From Hymenoscyphus infarciens (taxonomy: Eukaryota > Ascomycota > Leotiomycetes > Helotiales > Helotiaceae): a DNA stretch of 64,000 bases. Location of the stretch: the NCBI GenBank assembly GCA_001414345.1, contig LLCB01000009.1:186001-250000 (forward strand), written 5' to 3'. Both the position numbers and the translations under genes were made by a program. A model generated the notes under the pieces. The model saw only the letters and a list, made by a program, of their open reading frames with translations, did not search any database and was not told the origin of the DNA. Of this stretch, positions 12,467 through 23,715 are shown in pieces; within the stretch, counting starts at the first letter, position 1, and each line of letters opens with the position of its first letter.

Positions 12467-14618
12467 ATGAATTCTCTTTTGCCCTCCTACCTCGCACGAG
12501 TAACACGACACAGACTTCGCCCACGATCCCCTCAATTTTCGAACCCTCCTCGCACAACACGTACTTTTTCAACGCGCCTACCACTCGGGCAAACGTACGC
12601 CATGGCGGCCACCACCACCTCGTTGACGGATAAACTCTCGTCTTTGAGTCTCAAGGACCCCCTACCGAAATACGCCAATTGCTTCCCTGAAATCAACACG
12701 GTTGACATCTATCGAGCACATCTCACATCCCTCCTGACCGAGGTTACTGGAGTCGACGCCAGTATCATATACCCCGCCCTACAATGGACGCAGACGCTGG
12801 AAAAGGGAGACTTGGTTCTGCCAGTACCTGCATTGCGAGTCAAGGGCAAGAAGAAGCCTGTGGAACTAGCAGCAGAATGGATTGAGAAGGTAGTCTTAGT
12901 CTGTCTACATAAACTTGTCCCCTGCTAACCCGCTCTAGTTTCCCGAATCTCCTCTGGTCCACAAGCCAACCAGCGCGGGCACCTTTCTGCAATTCTTCTT
13001 CAAAGTCGACAAGTTAGCAGAGCTCCTGATACCATCCATACTCTCCCGTGGCAAGGTTTTTGGGCAAAACCAATACATCGGCTTAAAGGACCCAGAGGAC
13101 CCCTCGAAAGGTCGCAAACGAATGATCGTCGAATTCTCCTCTCCAAACATTGCCAAACCCTTCCACGCTGGCCATCTTCGAAGTACAATCATCGGTGGGT
13201 TCTTGTCAAATATATACGAGGCGGCAGGTTGGGACGTCGTTCGAATTAATTACCTCGGAGATTGGGGTAAACAATACGGATTATTGGCTCTGGGATTCGA
13301 AAAATATGGCAGTGAAGAAGAACTCAAAGCTGACCCAATCAACCACCTTTTCCATATCTACGTCGCAATTTCCAAGGATTTGGCTGCCGAGAAGGACGAG
13401 ATGAAGGTGTTGAAAGACGCCGGAAAAGACACATCGCATATTGAAAATGAAGGGTTGGATGAGCAAGCTCGTCGATATTTCAAGGCCATGACAGAAAATG
13501 ACAAGAAGGCTATTGAACAATGGGGACGATTCCGAGAGTTGAGCATCAAGCGATATAAGGAGACATATGCTCGATTGAACATTCATTTCGACGACTACTC
13601 CGGAGAAAGCCAAGTAAAGCAGGAAAACATGGACAAGGCGGCGAAAACATTGGACGAGAAGGGTATCACAGAGGAGTCTGAAGGGGCTGTAATTGTTGAT
13701 TTCTCCAAACACATTGAGGGAAAGCTTGGGAAGAGTCTTGAGCGCCCAATTATCAAAAAGAAGGACGGCACTGCACTTTATCTTACCCGAGATATCAGTG
13801 AAATGCTTCAGCGTGTTGAAAAGTACAACTTCGACCACATGATCTACGTCGTAGCATGCCAACAGGATCTTCATCTCAAACAATTGTTCAAGATTATCGA
13901 GTTGATGGGTTACAAAGATCTCGCCAAGAAGGTTCAACATATCAACTTTGGTATGGTCTTGGGAATGAGCACCCGAAAAGGTAACGTCAAATTTCTGGAC
14001 GATATCTTGCGAGACGTAGGTGAGAAGATGCACGAAGTCATGCAGAAAAACCAAGCAAAGTATGAGCAGGTTGAGAATCCTTTGGCAGTGGCCGATATTC
14101 TCGGTATCAGCTCTGTCATGGTACAAGATATGAGCGGAAAGCGGTAGGTTTCGCAATTCTCTTCATAGATTTTAACAATCGCTAACACAAAGTCTAGAAT
14201 CAACAACTATGAGTTCAACATGGATGCCATGACGTCTTTCGAAGGAGACACTGGTCCATACCTTCAATACGCCCACGCCCGACTCTGCTCGATCACTCGA
14301 AAGGCAGGACTTTCAGCAGAAGAAGTTGCCTCTGCAAATCTAGGCCTTCTTACTGAGCCCCATGCTCTCAACCTCATCCGTGTTATCTCACAATACCCAG
14401 ACGTCGTGCAAAACACACTGAAGACGTTGGAGCCAACGACTGTGCTCACATACCTATTTAAGATGACACATGCGTTGAGTTCGAGCTACGACCACCTTCG
14501 AATCGTTGGTAGTGAACAGGAGTTGATGAAGGCTCGTATGGCGTTGTATGACGCTGCCCGAATTGTGTTGAATAATGGAATGCGATTGTTGGGCCTGTCT
14601 CCTGTTGAGCGTATGTAA
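12467..14618 (+). CDS. Arginyl-tRNA synthetase, 3 exons, likely dual-targeted
   Basis: Exons are 12467-12889, 12939-14143 and 14198-14618, giving 682 residues. The class I HIGH signature appears as FHAGHLRST near residue 217. The KMSK-equivalent loop is MSTRKG near 484, as is usual in eukaryotic ArgRS. The C-terminal anticodon-binding (DALR) domain ends normally. The enzyme charges tRNA-Arg with arginine using ATP. The first 45 residues are rich in Arg and Ser, lack acidic residues and read as a mitochondrial presequence (for example LARVTRHRLRPRSPQFSN). A second in-frame ATG at 12602 (MAATTTS) would give a 637-residue cytosolic form close to the usual length. I infer that one gene supplies both compartments through alternative starts. 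Introns are 49 and 54 nt. Confidence 0.96.
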
Positions 14619-15008
14619 GGCAGAAAAGAAGATATCCGAATTGAGCGACTGCATGGGAAAATGGACGGACTGGGTTTTAGTTCGACATATGGCTGGCGTT
14701 TTATAGAATACATATGGCACTGGGCTACTATGTAGCTTGCAGAAGTACAATGGTGTGTTTACAGAAATTGGAAGAAAATTTCTGGTTATGGTGCATTTAG
14801 CTGTGGGGAAAAACTCTTCTCTATCAATCAATTGTACCGCTCTGTCGCCCTTACTATACATCTTACCTTTTATTCCTTCATTGTTCTTGCCGATCTCGGT
14901 TCTACTTCTTATGCGATTTCAGTTTGTGGACTTAGACTCGCAGAAGCCTTTGCTTTTTTTTTAGGTCAACGAGTAGCACTGGAAATATCTTGTACCTATA
15001 AATCTCTG

Positions 15009-15191
15009 ATGGCTCAACCATGGTATTCGAAAGACGTTCCTGCTGCAGCACAGACGGCGTTTGCTGGGCAGGTTAAGGCGTTGAACGATGCGGCTGCGAA
15101 GGTTGTGGGGACGCCGTCCAATACTGCTAATGCGGCGCCGAGACAGACGGGATGGTTGTTGGGGTTATGGGGGCTGTTGGTGGAGTTTTAG
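15009..15191 (+). CDS. Possible small ORF (60 residues), unknown
   Basis: This ATG-started frame encodes a 60-residue Ala-rich peptide (KDVPAAAQTAFAGQVKALND) ending in a hydrophobic stretch (GWLLGLWGLLVEF). Codon use looks coding-like and differs from the AT-rich flanks. The frame is open further upstream to 14832. A possible acceptor (T-tract then TAG at about 14964) suggests it could be the last exon of a longer gene whose 5' part I cannot resolve. Function unknown. Confidence 0.35.
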   Translation: MAQPWYSKDVPAAAQTAFAGQVKALNDAAAKVVGTPSNTANAAPRQTGWLLGLWGLLVEF

Positions 15192-15830
15192 CTGTGCTAT
15201 GAAGGGGAGGGGGTGGACGAAAGACGAGATATGTTTGTAGATAGGATATTGGTTTAAGCAATTGAAAACAAAACACCAACTCAGTCTATTACACTTGACT
15301 ACCTGATACTAAAATGTATTCATACCAAGATACATTCGAAGTACGGAGTATAGAAAGGAAATCCTCAGAGCGCCCGAGACTATTGAACTACCGTTGTAAA
15401 ATTGCTTGTGCTATTATTTTGTACCAAATCTTTAGGAAAATGGAACTTTAGGAGATAAGATTGCGTTATCCCAACTCCTTCTAAATAACTCGATTGTCGG
15501 GCACTTGTTGCGTATTTTGATTTATTGGACATTTCAGAATTATTTGGGTAAATTTTAAGGATGAAATTCGCGAAGGGACAGGATGACAGCTATAGATTCA
15601 GTATTTCTTGTTGTTGCCTTTTCAGAACACCCTCATATTTAATTTGTATCACTATCCCAGGGTCGTTTCGCTCGTTGGCATACTTTTCTCTAGGTACACC
15701 TGTTTTCATGTGTCAAATGTTTAGAACAATTACATTTCTTCTCCGGGGACGTCTTCGAAGAACAAAATGCAATTGTCTAGAATAGAGATGGAGGGGGTGT
15801 AAGTAGAGTAAAAGGTTGGGATCAAACAAG
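15192..15830. other. Intergenic, nothing recognised
   Basis: AT-rich non-coding sequence with only short ORFs. Confidence 0.5.
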
Positions 15831-16031
15831 GCGAAAAAAGTGGCAGTGTTCGTACCTGCCTGCCTACCTAGCTCGTTGTTTCAACTATCTAAGGCAATTC
15901 AAAGTAATTACCCTAGATACTCTAGACAAATTAGAACATCAGCCTAGAAGCTCTAGAACAATGAAGCTAAATTATTTTAGACGGTTGAAACAATAAGCAA
16001 CGAACCTAATATTTACTGCCGCTTTTTTTGC
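15831..16031. mobile_element. Foldback/MITE-like element, about 200 bp
   Basis: Ends at GGCGAAAAAAGTGGCAGT (about 15831) and its imperfect inverse ACTGCCGCTTTTTTTGCC (about 16013). Further inside, a left GCTCGTT..GTTTCAAC is mirrored by a right GTTGAAACAATAAGCAACGAAC, so the whole segment can fold on itself. A third related end (ACTGTCCGCTTTTGTTGTCC) lies near 16130 and might be the true right terminus. No target duplication is clear. Element class not assigned. Confidence 0.4.
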
Positions 16032-17177
16032 CCACCGCGAGGCAGCTCTAACTCTAAGAATAAGCAGAAAGAACCTCGACATAGATAATCGAGACGCAAG
16101 TAATCAGGGAGTTAAACCAACCACGTTACTGTCCGCTTTTGTTGTCCATTAGGAGCCATCGCCACTCAAATCCAACCACTCGCGAATGCCAGCCTTGAGA
16201 AAATCTGAAGTCCAGAGGAGGCGAACTACTACACCAAACAAGAACAATGAGAGAGGAGTTAACATATAGTCAATTCGCAGACTACCCATTCTCAAGAAAG
16301 CAAATAGAAGATTCAATTGAAATAAATCATAACGAATCGTCTGGAAAATTTCGAAGAAAAAAATGTCTATCAAGGCTTAATAGAATCGAATAGCAAATAG
16401 TAAGAGCTGGCTACGCTGCTCGACAGGAAACATTCAGCACGAAGTATGTTGATCTTTGATGCACAGTAGCAGACAGCAGACAAAACTGTGCAGACCAATA
16501 TCTGGAGATTAACTTGTTCAGCTCCGCCACGAACTATTTTCCATATCTCCCTACTTGGTAGCGAGATGCGGTGTACTGTACAATAATTCGCATACACGAA
16601 TACTCCTCACTGCGAGGCGTATGGGCGTAGAGGTCATTCACAAGATGAAAGTGGCGTGTTGTTATCGTGGGGTGAGGGGCTTTGAAATCGAAGAAAGTGG
16701 CCTGATGTTTTTGCACTTCTCTGACCCCTATCGACAAGGGGTCTCCCGCCCAGAAGAATTCCCGTCAGTTCCCCAATCGATGGCAACGAATCGAGCAAAC
16801 AATTCAACACCACCTGATCTTCCCTGAAACAAACAGCTGTATAGCACCATACTGCTCCCCCTTGGACTCGGAAGCTTCTATGGCGCGTTCCTTGACCCCG
16901 AAGGCAATGCCCCCAGCAAGGCTACTTGAAATCATATAAAAGACGTCTACGTCTCCAACGAGGAATGTATTCTTCAACACCAAAAACAATCATCATATCA
17001 TCAAGGCATACCAATACCACAAAGTCAAAAGCAATCGACATATCATCGTTGCCTCCAATCCCATTTCAGAACCCAAAACTTGTTCTGACCCACGACATCG
17101 TTCGCAACACCAAAACCCTACACTGCATAATCTACACCAATCAGCAGCCTAGTCACGAACGACACTACCCCGCAGCA
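16032..17177. other. Intergenic and 5' region of the next gene
   Basis: No independent gene seen. From 16965 the sequence is open in frame with the gene starting at 17178, so the true start could be as early as 16965. Confidence 0.45.
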
Positions 17178-17686
17178 ATGAGAGGATACGCTGGTATTAT
17201 GAGCACAAGTTGCAACAAGGAAATCGAACTCAACGGAAATGGCGATAAGGTACACATGGAGGAATGCCATCATCTTTGGAGACCTCAAGGCGAGGCTAAG
17301 AACGACCCATTGTGGCATTTAAGGATTAGCGTGTTGAGAGATCAATGCGTCCGGGGCGACTGTCCTAGCAAAAGTTTTGTAAGTTATTCCCCATTCCCCT
17401 TCCAGAGTTACAGTTGGCTGATTGTTGAAACCAGGCATTCAATTCCCAAGACAGCCTTGTCAAGGCAGCCCTCCAACTCGAATTGGCATTCAGCGAAGTG
17501 TTTGATATCAGAAAATGCGGAGGGGAAGCCCCCGATGCAATGGGGGGTAGAGTCAATGACGGACGGTCGGAAAACATCACAATCTCCTTCTCGACAGACA
17601 AGGCTACCGCAGGCTGGGAAGAGTTCTTGGGAAAGTTGAAATCCCTTGAAAAGGAATGGACCGAGGAGGGAACGAGCATGCTTTGA
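17178..17686 (+). CDS. Small hypothetical protein, 2 exons
   Basis: Exons are 17178-17378 and 17435-17686 with a 56-nt GTAAGT..CAG intron in phase 0. The product is 150 residues and I do not recognise it. Five cysteines occur (in TSCNK, EECHH, DQCVRGDCP and RKCGG). The C-terminal part is an acidic amphipathic segment (GWEEFLGKLKSLEKEW). There is no signal peptide or membrane segment from ATG 17178. Starting at ATG 16965 would add 71 residues rich in Ser, Thr and Lys; that part looks more like leader sequence. Splicing consistency and codon use support it as a real gene, but the start is uncertain. Confidence 0.55.
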
Positions 17687-18994
17687 AAAGTTACTCAGGA
17701 AGGGGTTCTGTCCTTCTTTACTCCGAATTTCTTGCGAAGGAGCAACTAGAGGCTGGCTCAATAATGAGGTGGACGAAAACGAAGAAGTTTGAGAACTTTC
17801 AACGTCATGTTTTGGTCACAAGGTTAATGCTGGCAGTATTCTAATGGCGCAACGGGATGAACTTTACAGGGAAAGCATTTTGGAAAACACGGAGTTTATT
17901 CGCATTTTCGTGGAGTCCTTGGGAAGAATATTATACACAGATACACAGATTTTCAATACACAAGAATTGAACAAATTCACATTTGCACAATTACCTCGCT
18001 TCTGATCGATTGGCCCGGGATTTTTCAATTGGACTCGAACCCCTTTAATCCTCATCAAGAATATGACAGCCTCTGAATCACACCCTTGTCGGGGGTAAAC
18101 TCGAACCGATGAAACGGCAAGTACCTCCGTACTCATGCATCACTGTGTCCAGACTCCAAATGCCAAGAGGCCGGAATTTTTGTATTGATAATAGAGAAAT
18201 CAGGACCTCAGTATATATCTGGTAGGTCTTAAGATTAATGGAATACAAGGTGAGCTTTAACTAAATTTGAAGAATAGTGACTGACAACGAAGTAGTAAGT
18301 CACAAGAAAGAGCATCGAATGCACAACACTCGCACTGCAACGCAAACTTCGTCAGCACTTTTCAAATCTGGAAAATCCCCATCACACCCCACAAACTTTA
18401 CTACAGTTTGAACCAAAGAGGATTAGTTCCATCCGAAGGTCATTGTGTACGAGACCATTTGACCAGTAATAACCTCCACAAGTATTCTCGGTTCTACCCT
18501 GCATGAATTCGGTTCGTCGGATCTCCATTTTGAAACCGTCCGGTACAAACCTTCAAAAACAGTGGCCTGAAATGGCGGTTTGTGTTCGTTCATCACTTCG
18601 GGATCTCATTCTCATCATCTCTTCAGCGAAGAAAAATGGTTTGATCGTCCACGGGCGCCGCTGACAAGCGCAACAGGTGGCCCGCGAGAATAATGCCATA
18701 GCAGATTTCCCAATTCAAGCTATCAAATACAGTTTGCCCAGAAATGGGGTGTTAGCGTGACACCACCAAAGCTGGAATAGGAATTCCACGATGGGCAGTT
18801 GCTTAGCCTAACATTTGCTTGTCCGGCTCTTCTTCCTACTCTTTGGTCTTTTGTTCTATTCTCCCTCATCTTTTGCTTCTTTTTCGCTCTTTTCTCACCT
18901 GCTCTGCTCAGTCATGATGCTTTTCAACTTTTGATATGTACTTACTTTAATTACAATAAGGGATTTATCTTTTTAGTGTTGGAACTGGCTTTTC
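17687..18994. other. Intergenic, no supported gene
   Basis: Short ORFs only. A pyrimidine-rich promoter-like stretch precedes 18995. It also encodes a hydrophobic frame (18799-19098) in another phase, which I could not splice in as a signal peptide. Confidence 0.45.
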
Positions 18995-21524
18995 ATGGTT
19001 CCGGATTCCTCGCTGGGAGAGGCTTCTCTTCTATTTGGATCTTTTGTCCAAAACACGATGGAAGAAACACACGAAGAAGACCAGGAGGGGTCGGATAAAC
19101 TCATATTCGCCCCAACAGCAACCGTCACAGTTGTACAACATATTACAGTACAAGACCAGAAATCTTTCATTACACCATCACCAAGGCTGGATCTCCTTCG
19201 ACGAGAACCTCAAAATAATGATCAAGCATGTCAACAAGCTTCGCAGAGCGCGGATCAAGCTGCTCGACAGGCTCAACAATCGGCTTCACAGTCGATAGGG
19301 GAGGCACAACGATCAGCTATGGAAGCGGCGAGGCAAGCTTCTCAATCTGCCTCGCAAGCTATTCAGCAAGCGCAACAAACGGCTGGACAATCTGTAGACG
19401 CAGCTTCGAGAAGTGCGGCACAAGCAGTTTCTGCTGCTAGTCAGATGGTCGCTAGCATACAGGCTTCGGCATCGCAGGCTATTAGTAGGGCAAATGGATC
19501 GGTAGCGAGTGCACAGATGAGCGCTTCTAGTGCTCTAATGAGCGCTTCATCAGCTCAGGTATGTCTTTGGATTGGAAGGAGGGTTTTGAAAGGTCGGGGT
19601 TTAAAAGGATATATATCTAATGATGACATAGCTGGGTGCTTCGAGTGCCGTTTTGCAAGCTGGTGCCGCAGTCGCTGCTGCAACGGGTATGCTCTACGTA
19701 TTATCCATACTATTACATCCATATTAACATGATTCTAGGATCCGCGGCCGCTGCAGGTTCTTCCTTCCTCGCCGCCGCCGCAAAAGCAACCCAGGGGGCC
19801 CAGGCATCTGCCGCAGGAGTCGCTGTAAGACTTTTATACATATATATCTCATCTTCCCCAACCAGGGGGTGCAGGAATTCATAACTGGTCTGCTTTCTGA
19901 ATTGTTCAACCAAGACGCGGAAAATCACATCGATTATCCTGCAAGGCTTGAACGATTAGATTCATGTTGCCTTCATTGTTCTAGAAGAATTAGAAGAATG
20001 ATAGACGGGCAAGTGCCTTGGACTACAGTCACGAATTCTTGCAACCCCTGGTTTCCCCACAAACTTGTGTAACTGTACTAAAGTTGCAATTTCTAGGCTG
20101 CTGCGTCTTCTCAAGTCAATTTAGCCTCAGCACAAGCATCCGCCTCTCAAAGTGCGGCGGTAACAGCAACACAAGCAGCCCTCGCCATAGTAGGAAGCAT
20201 AATAGCTTCAGCTCTAATAACAATCCTCATTTACTTCCTAATAACCCGATATAAGAAATCGTCAAAACAAAGATCAAAACGCGAATCCCGACAACGAGAT
20301 CGTTCTTTATCACCGGCGCCATCATATGCCCAAGAATCGAAATACCCCATCTCCCAAAATGTCAACACGAACCCCACCGCACAATCAGCTTACCAAACCA
20401 GGAACGATAGAGATATGGGAGCCAATGATATGGCGACAACGCCAGGAGGAGGGACGAAGAACACTGAGGTGAAATGGAATCCTAACAAACCACCACAGGC
20501 TCCTACATTGGGAAACTGGCTCAAGGTCCAGGAGGGAGTCAGCCCTTTCGGTTCCATCTCTCTGCCAGCAGATAAGAAATCTCCAGGTCCTTTGGGTGGA
20601 CAACTGAAATCACCTTTACGAAGTATCCCTCCACCATCTCCAAAACCCATGTACAGAGCACCGAGTCCACCAGCAGCCGCAAGAACACAACCAAGCCCAA
20701 AAAGGGGGAAAGAAATTATTCCAAAAGAAGGCGTGATACCCAGTAGAGAAAGCATGCCTCTCAGACAACAAAGCATGGCCGCCTCCGTACGAGATTCCGA
20801 GCAAAGTCTCGCCGAAATTGGAAAGGCAACTGTAAAACAAGGACTCGTCCGTCAAATCACCATTTCCAAATCTCAATCCGTTCGAAGGAAACCTTCAAAT
20901 GCGACTTCCCAACAAGGAAAAACAGCGACAAAACCCGATCTCCCAAATTATACGACGCCACTCCCAGAAAGAGAGAATAACGCGTATAGAGAAAGCAAAG
21001 CTTCATTTTGGACAGATGATATTCCCGACTCGGCGAATGGGCCAGCTTCTACTTTCCTTCCTTCTCCACTGACGACAGCGAGGGGTGAGGGGAATAGAAT
21101 GGAGATTCCTGAGACGAGAGGGCCGATTCGGACAACGGCTGAGTGGCTGGATAGTATAAGGGATGCAGCGGCCGCGAATCAGGATACGAGTGAGTTGGTG
21201 AGTAGTGGTGTTACGAACAGCACGAGGGGGACTATAATTGGTGGACTGCCTTCGAATCCAAGGATGGGAGGGGGATTGTCAGGGAATCCGAGGGATAGGA
21301 AGACGGCTGTAGTTAAGTCGAATCAGCAGATTCAGAGTATGGAGGGAGAGTTGGATTATGTCGAGGGGCTAGAGGAGAGGTTTGATGGTGGGAGTTCGAA
21401 TTCGAATGGAGGTGTGAAGACCCAGGGGAGTGTGAGGTCTAGGGCTTCGAGTTTAAATATGAGAGGAAGAGCGAGTAATGGTATGAGGGTTGTTAATACA
21501 CCTGGTGTTGGTAGAGCGATGTAA
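18995..21524 (+). CDS. Ala/Ser/Gln-rich single-pass membrane protein, 4 exons
   Basis: Exons are 18995-19558, 19632-19686, 19739-19824 and 20097-21524, giving 710 residues with matching phases. Residues about 80-275 are a long Ala/Gln/Ser tract with a quasi-repeat (QASQSADQAARQAQQSASQS and similar), probably a continuous amphipathic helix or extended stalk. It is followed by one membrane segment (ALAIVGSIIASALITILIYF) and a basic stop-transfer (RYKKSSKQRSKR). The remaining roughly 390 residues are Pro/Ser/Arg-rich and probably disordered and cytoplasmic. The architecture resembles fungal cell-surface sensors or stalked membrane proteins in general, but no known domain is visible. No signal peptide is seen at ATG 18995, so an upstream exon may be missing. 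The third intron (272 nt) is long and may hide an alternative exon. Confidence 0.72.
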
Positions 21525-21811
21525 ATCTTACATTTGATTGACCAAAGGAGTTCGTCTTATTGTTGGATGGAAGGGGATGGGGAGTTTGTCGATATACCAT
21601 TTTCTTGAAAGACCGTGGAAAGTAGATAGTATTTAAATAGTTGTGTATAAGAAAGATGAAGTCTTACAAATATGTTATATTTAATCATTTAAAATTAGAT
21701 TAGATGGACTTGTATCACTCTCTACTCCCATAGGAATTAAGTTACAACTCTCGCTTAACGACCCCCCCCCCCTCAATTATTCGTAATCGCATCTGTATGC
21801 GCCCTAGCAAC

Positions 21812-22640
21812 CTAAGCATAACTAGGAAGATACTTATCCGCAAAAAGAAATACCCCCACCGCCCCTGGGGTGTTTCGCCAATCTCTCATCAAACCCCCAA
21901 TGATAGCAAACAAACCCCTCAACTTCACTCCAGCAGCTTCCATTCTCCGATTCGCATTGTCCGCCAGCGTTTTATCCAAGATACCTGATGCCCAGTGTTG
22001 GCCCAAACACTATACCCTGCACCAACGAGGGAGAGGGAAAGAAAAGTCGTGCATATATCGGTTGTGATTCCTGCGATGATGATTTGTGATTTTCCGGTAG
22101 CCTCGACGGCCGCGCGAAACTCAGGACTGTCCCAGGCGTTGACTTCTCCGCTGCGCTTTACCATTGTTGCGTTGGGATTCATCTACAAACACCTTCCCGT
22201 TAGAAAAATACCTCGGAGGCCATCTATTGTATTTATTTACCACGAAAATCTCAGCTGGAACCAGTCCATTTGCACCCGTTTCAGCTGAACTTGTAATGAC
22301 GGTCGGTAGCGGTCCCAATCCTGCGTGGGCAAGAATCGCATTTCTGAATTCGGTCGGCTCGACGTCACCGACTATGGAAGCGAGTTCAACTTGGTGATCG
22401 ATTATAAGGAGAGGCTGGTGTTCTAATTACTATGCGAACTTTGTTGATAGGTTTTTATTTTGTTGTATTTGCTTACTAAGTCGATTTTGTTAAGACGTTC
22501 GAAGGTGTACGCTGTTGTTGCTTGTCAATGAATGTACTCTTGCGATCGCGGAATAAAAAGAAGAGACAGCCAAAGGAATATATACCTTGAGAGAGTGTGT
22601 TGCTAATGAAAGCCAAAGCGGAAAATAAACTGGCTCTCAT
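21812..22640 (-). pseudogene. Isochorismatase-family cysteine hydrolase with one frameshift
   Basis: Read on the minus strand, exons are 22640-22586, 22511-22477, 22414-22241 and 22182-21812. Exon 1 encodes a signal-peptide-like start (MRASLFSALAFISNTLSQA). Exon 3 has LLIIDHQVELAS with the catalytic Asp. Exon 4 has the conserved Cys in ITTDICTTF. The end (GLMRDWRNTPGA..DKYLPSYA) matches YcaC-like isochorismatase-fold hydrolases. At about 21991-21993 the frame breaks. VWANTG continues as a nonsense tail, while the expected ASGILDKTLADNANRR follows one base out of register. This is consistent with a 1-base loss in a Glu codon. It is either a young pseudogene or an assembly error. Substrate unknown. 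Confidence 0.72.
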
Positions 22641-23715
22641 ATTTCCGGTTGTTGAGGTGGTCGTTTAATGAAGGATTGGGTAGAGGAGCGGAAGATTGCT
22701 GGAATGAGGGAGATGTGTCCATGCTTTTGGATGATTAGAGCGCATTAGAATGTTTGCGAAGTTCCTAAAAAAAAGGTAGCTCGAAGGCTTGTCTTAACTT
22801 CATAATGTTGATTGAGTTCGATAAATCTCGCCTGTGACGTGGAGACGCACAATTAGTTCCCAAAAACAGAAACACAACGACAAGCTAAAGTCAAGCATAA
22901 AGAACCAAGAATCAGAAGAATTCTCTCAGGTGGAGAATTCCGGGGTGGGCTAGGGCTCTTGGACTCTCCTTGACTCCCAATAGAACCAGGAACTGAATTT
23001 CAACAGATGAATTACATTTTTCCAAATACCAATACATTAAACTATCATCGGCAGTTGAGAAAAGGTATATCCAACCGGTATATCCCTATCCCTCGTTTGT
23101 CACGTGTTTACAAGAGTTTGACTTTTCTATGCCTAAGTCGTTGCTATCATTCATTAATCTGAACATTTTGTGTATACATGGCCGATCCCTTCAAGTGTGT
23201 GAAATAAATGTGCTACATACTCCCGAGTAGATGTGCATAAGTTCTTGACCGCCAGTTCACGTGTTACGCTTCTTCCTGGCCTCCTAACGAGGGTGCAATG
23301 GGCTGCTGCCCTGCTATGGACCTTTTGTAGTACACATAAGTGACTGTGCAAGAGATCCGAAAATAGAAGGTATAATGAAGCAGTATTTTGTATGGGGTTT
23401 CTGCTTTTTCTTTTTCTTCATCCATCATTCTTTCTCACTAGTATCACCCTTCTTTCATTTTAGACATTCGCAAATATATCTTCCTTAAACAACAACGCCA
23501 AACACACCAATCTGTAGCTCGCTCTCTCTTACTCTTCTTCTTCACATACACAGCCACGTCGGCGATGGGTCCGTTTACCTCTCGATTCACCCAAATACCT
23601 CTTTCCCCAATCTACTTCGCTAAAACCTCCCAACCAAGGTCTCCAATACCCACCAACTTGTCGTGCTCATCAAACCCCCAAAAAGCGTCGGGGCTACAAT
23701 TGAAAAATCCTAATT
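22641..23715. other. Intergenic, no supported gene
   Basis: Promoter of the isochorismatase-like gene on the left and the 3' side of the zincin-like gene on the right. Pyrimidine-rich stretches occur near 23400-23550. No gene recognised. Confidence 0.5.

Noticed and set aside
18000..18125. tRNA-like TTCGAGTCC block on the minus strand
   Set aside because: The T-loop-like sequence is present, but the flanking bases do not form a 5-bp T stem and no matching acceptor or anticodon arms were found.
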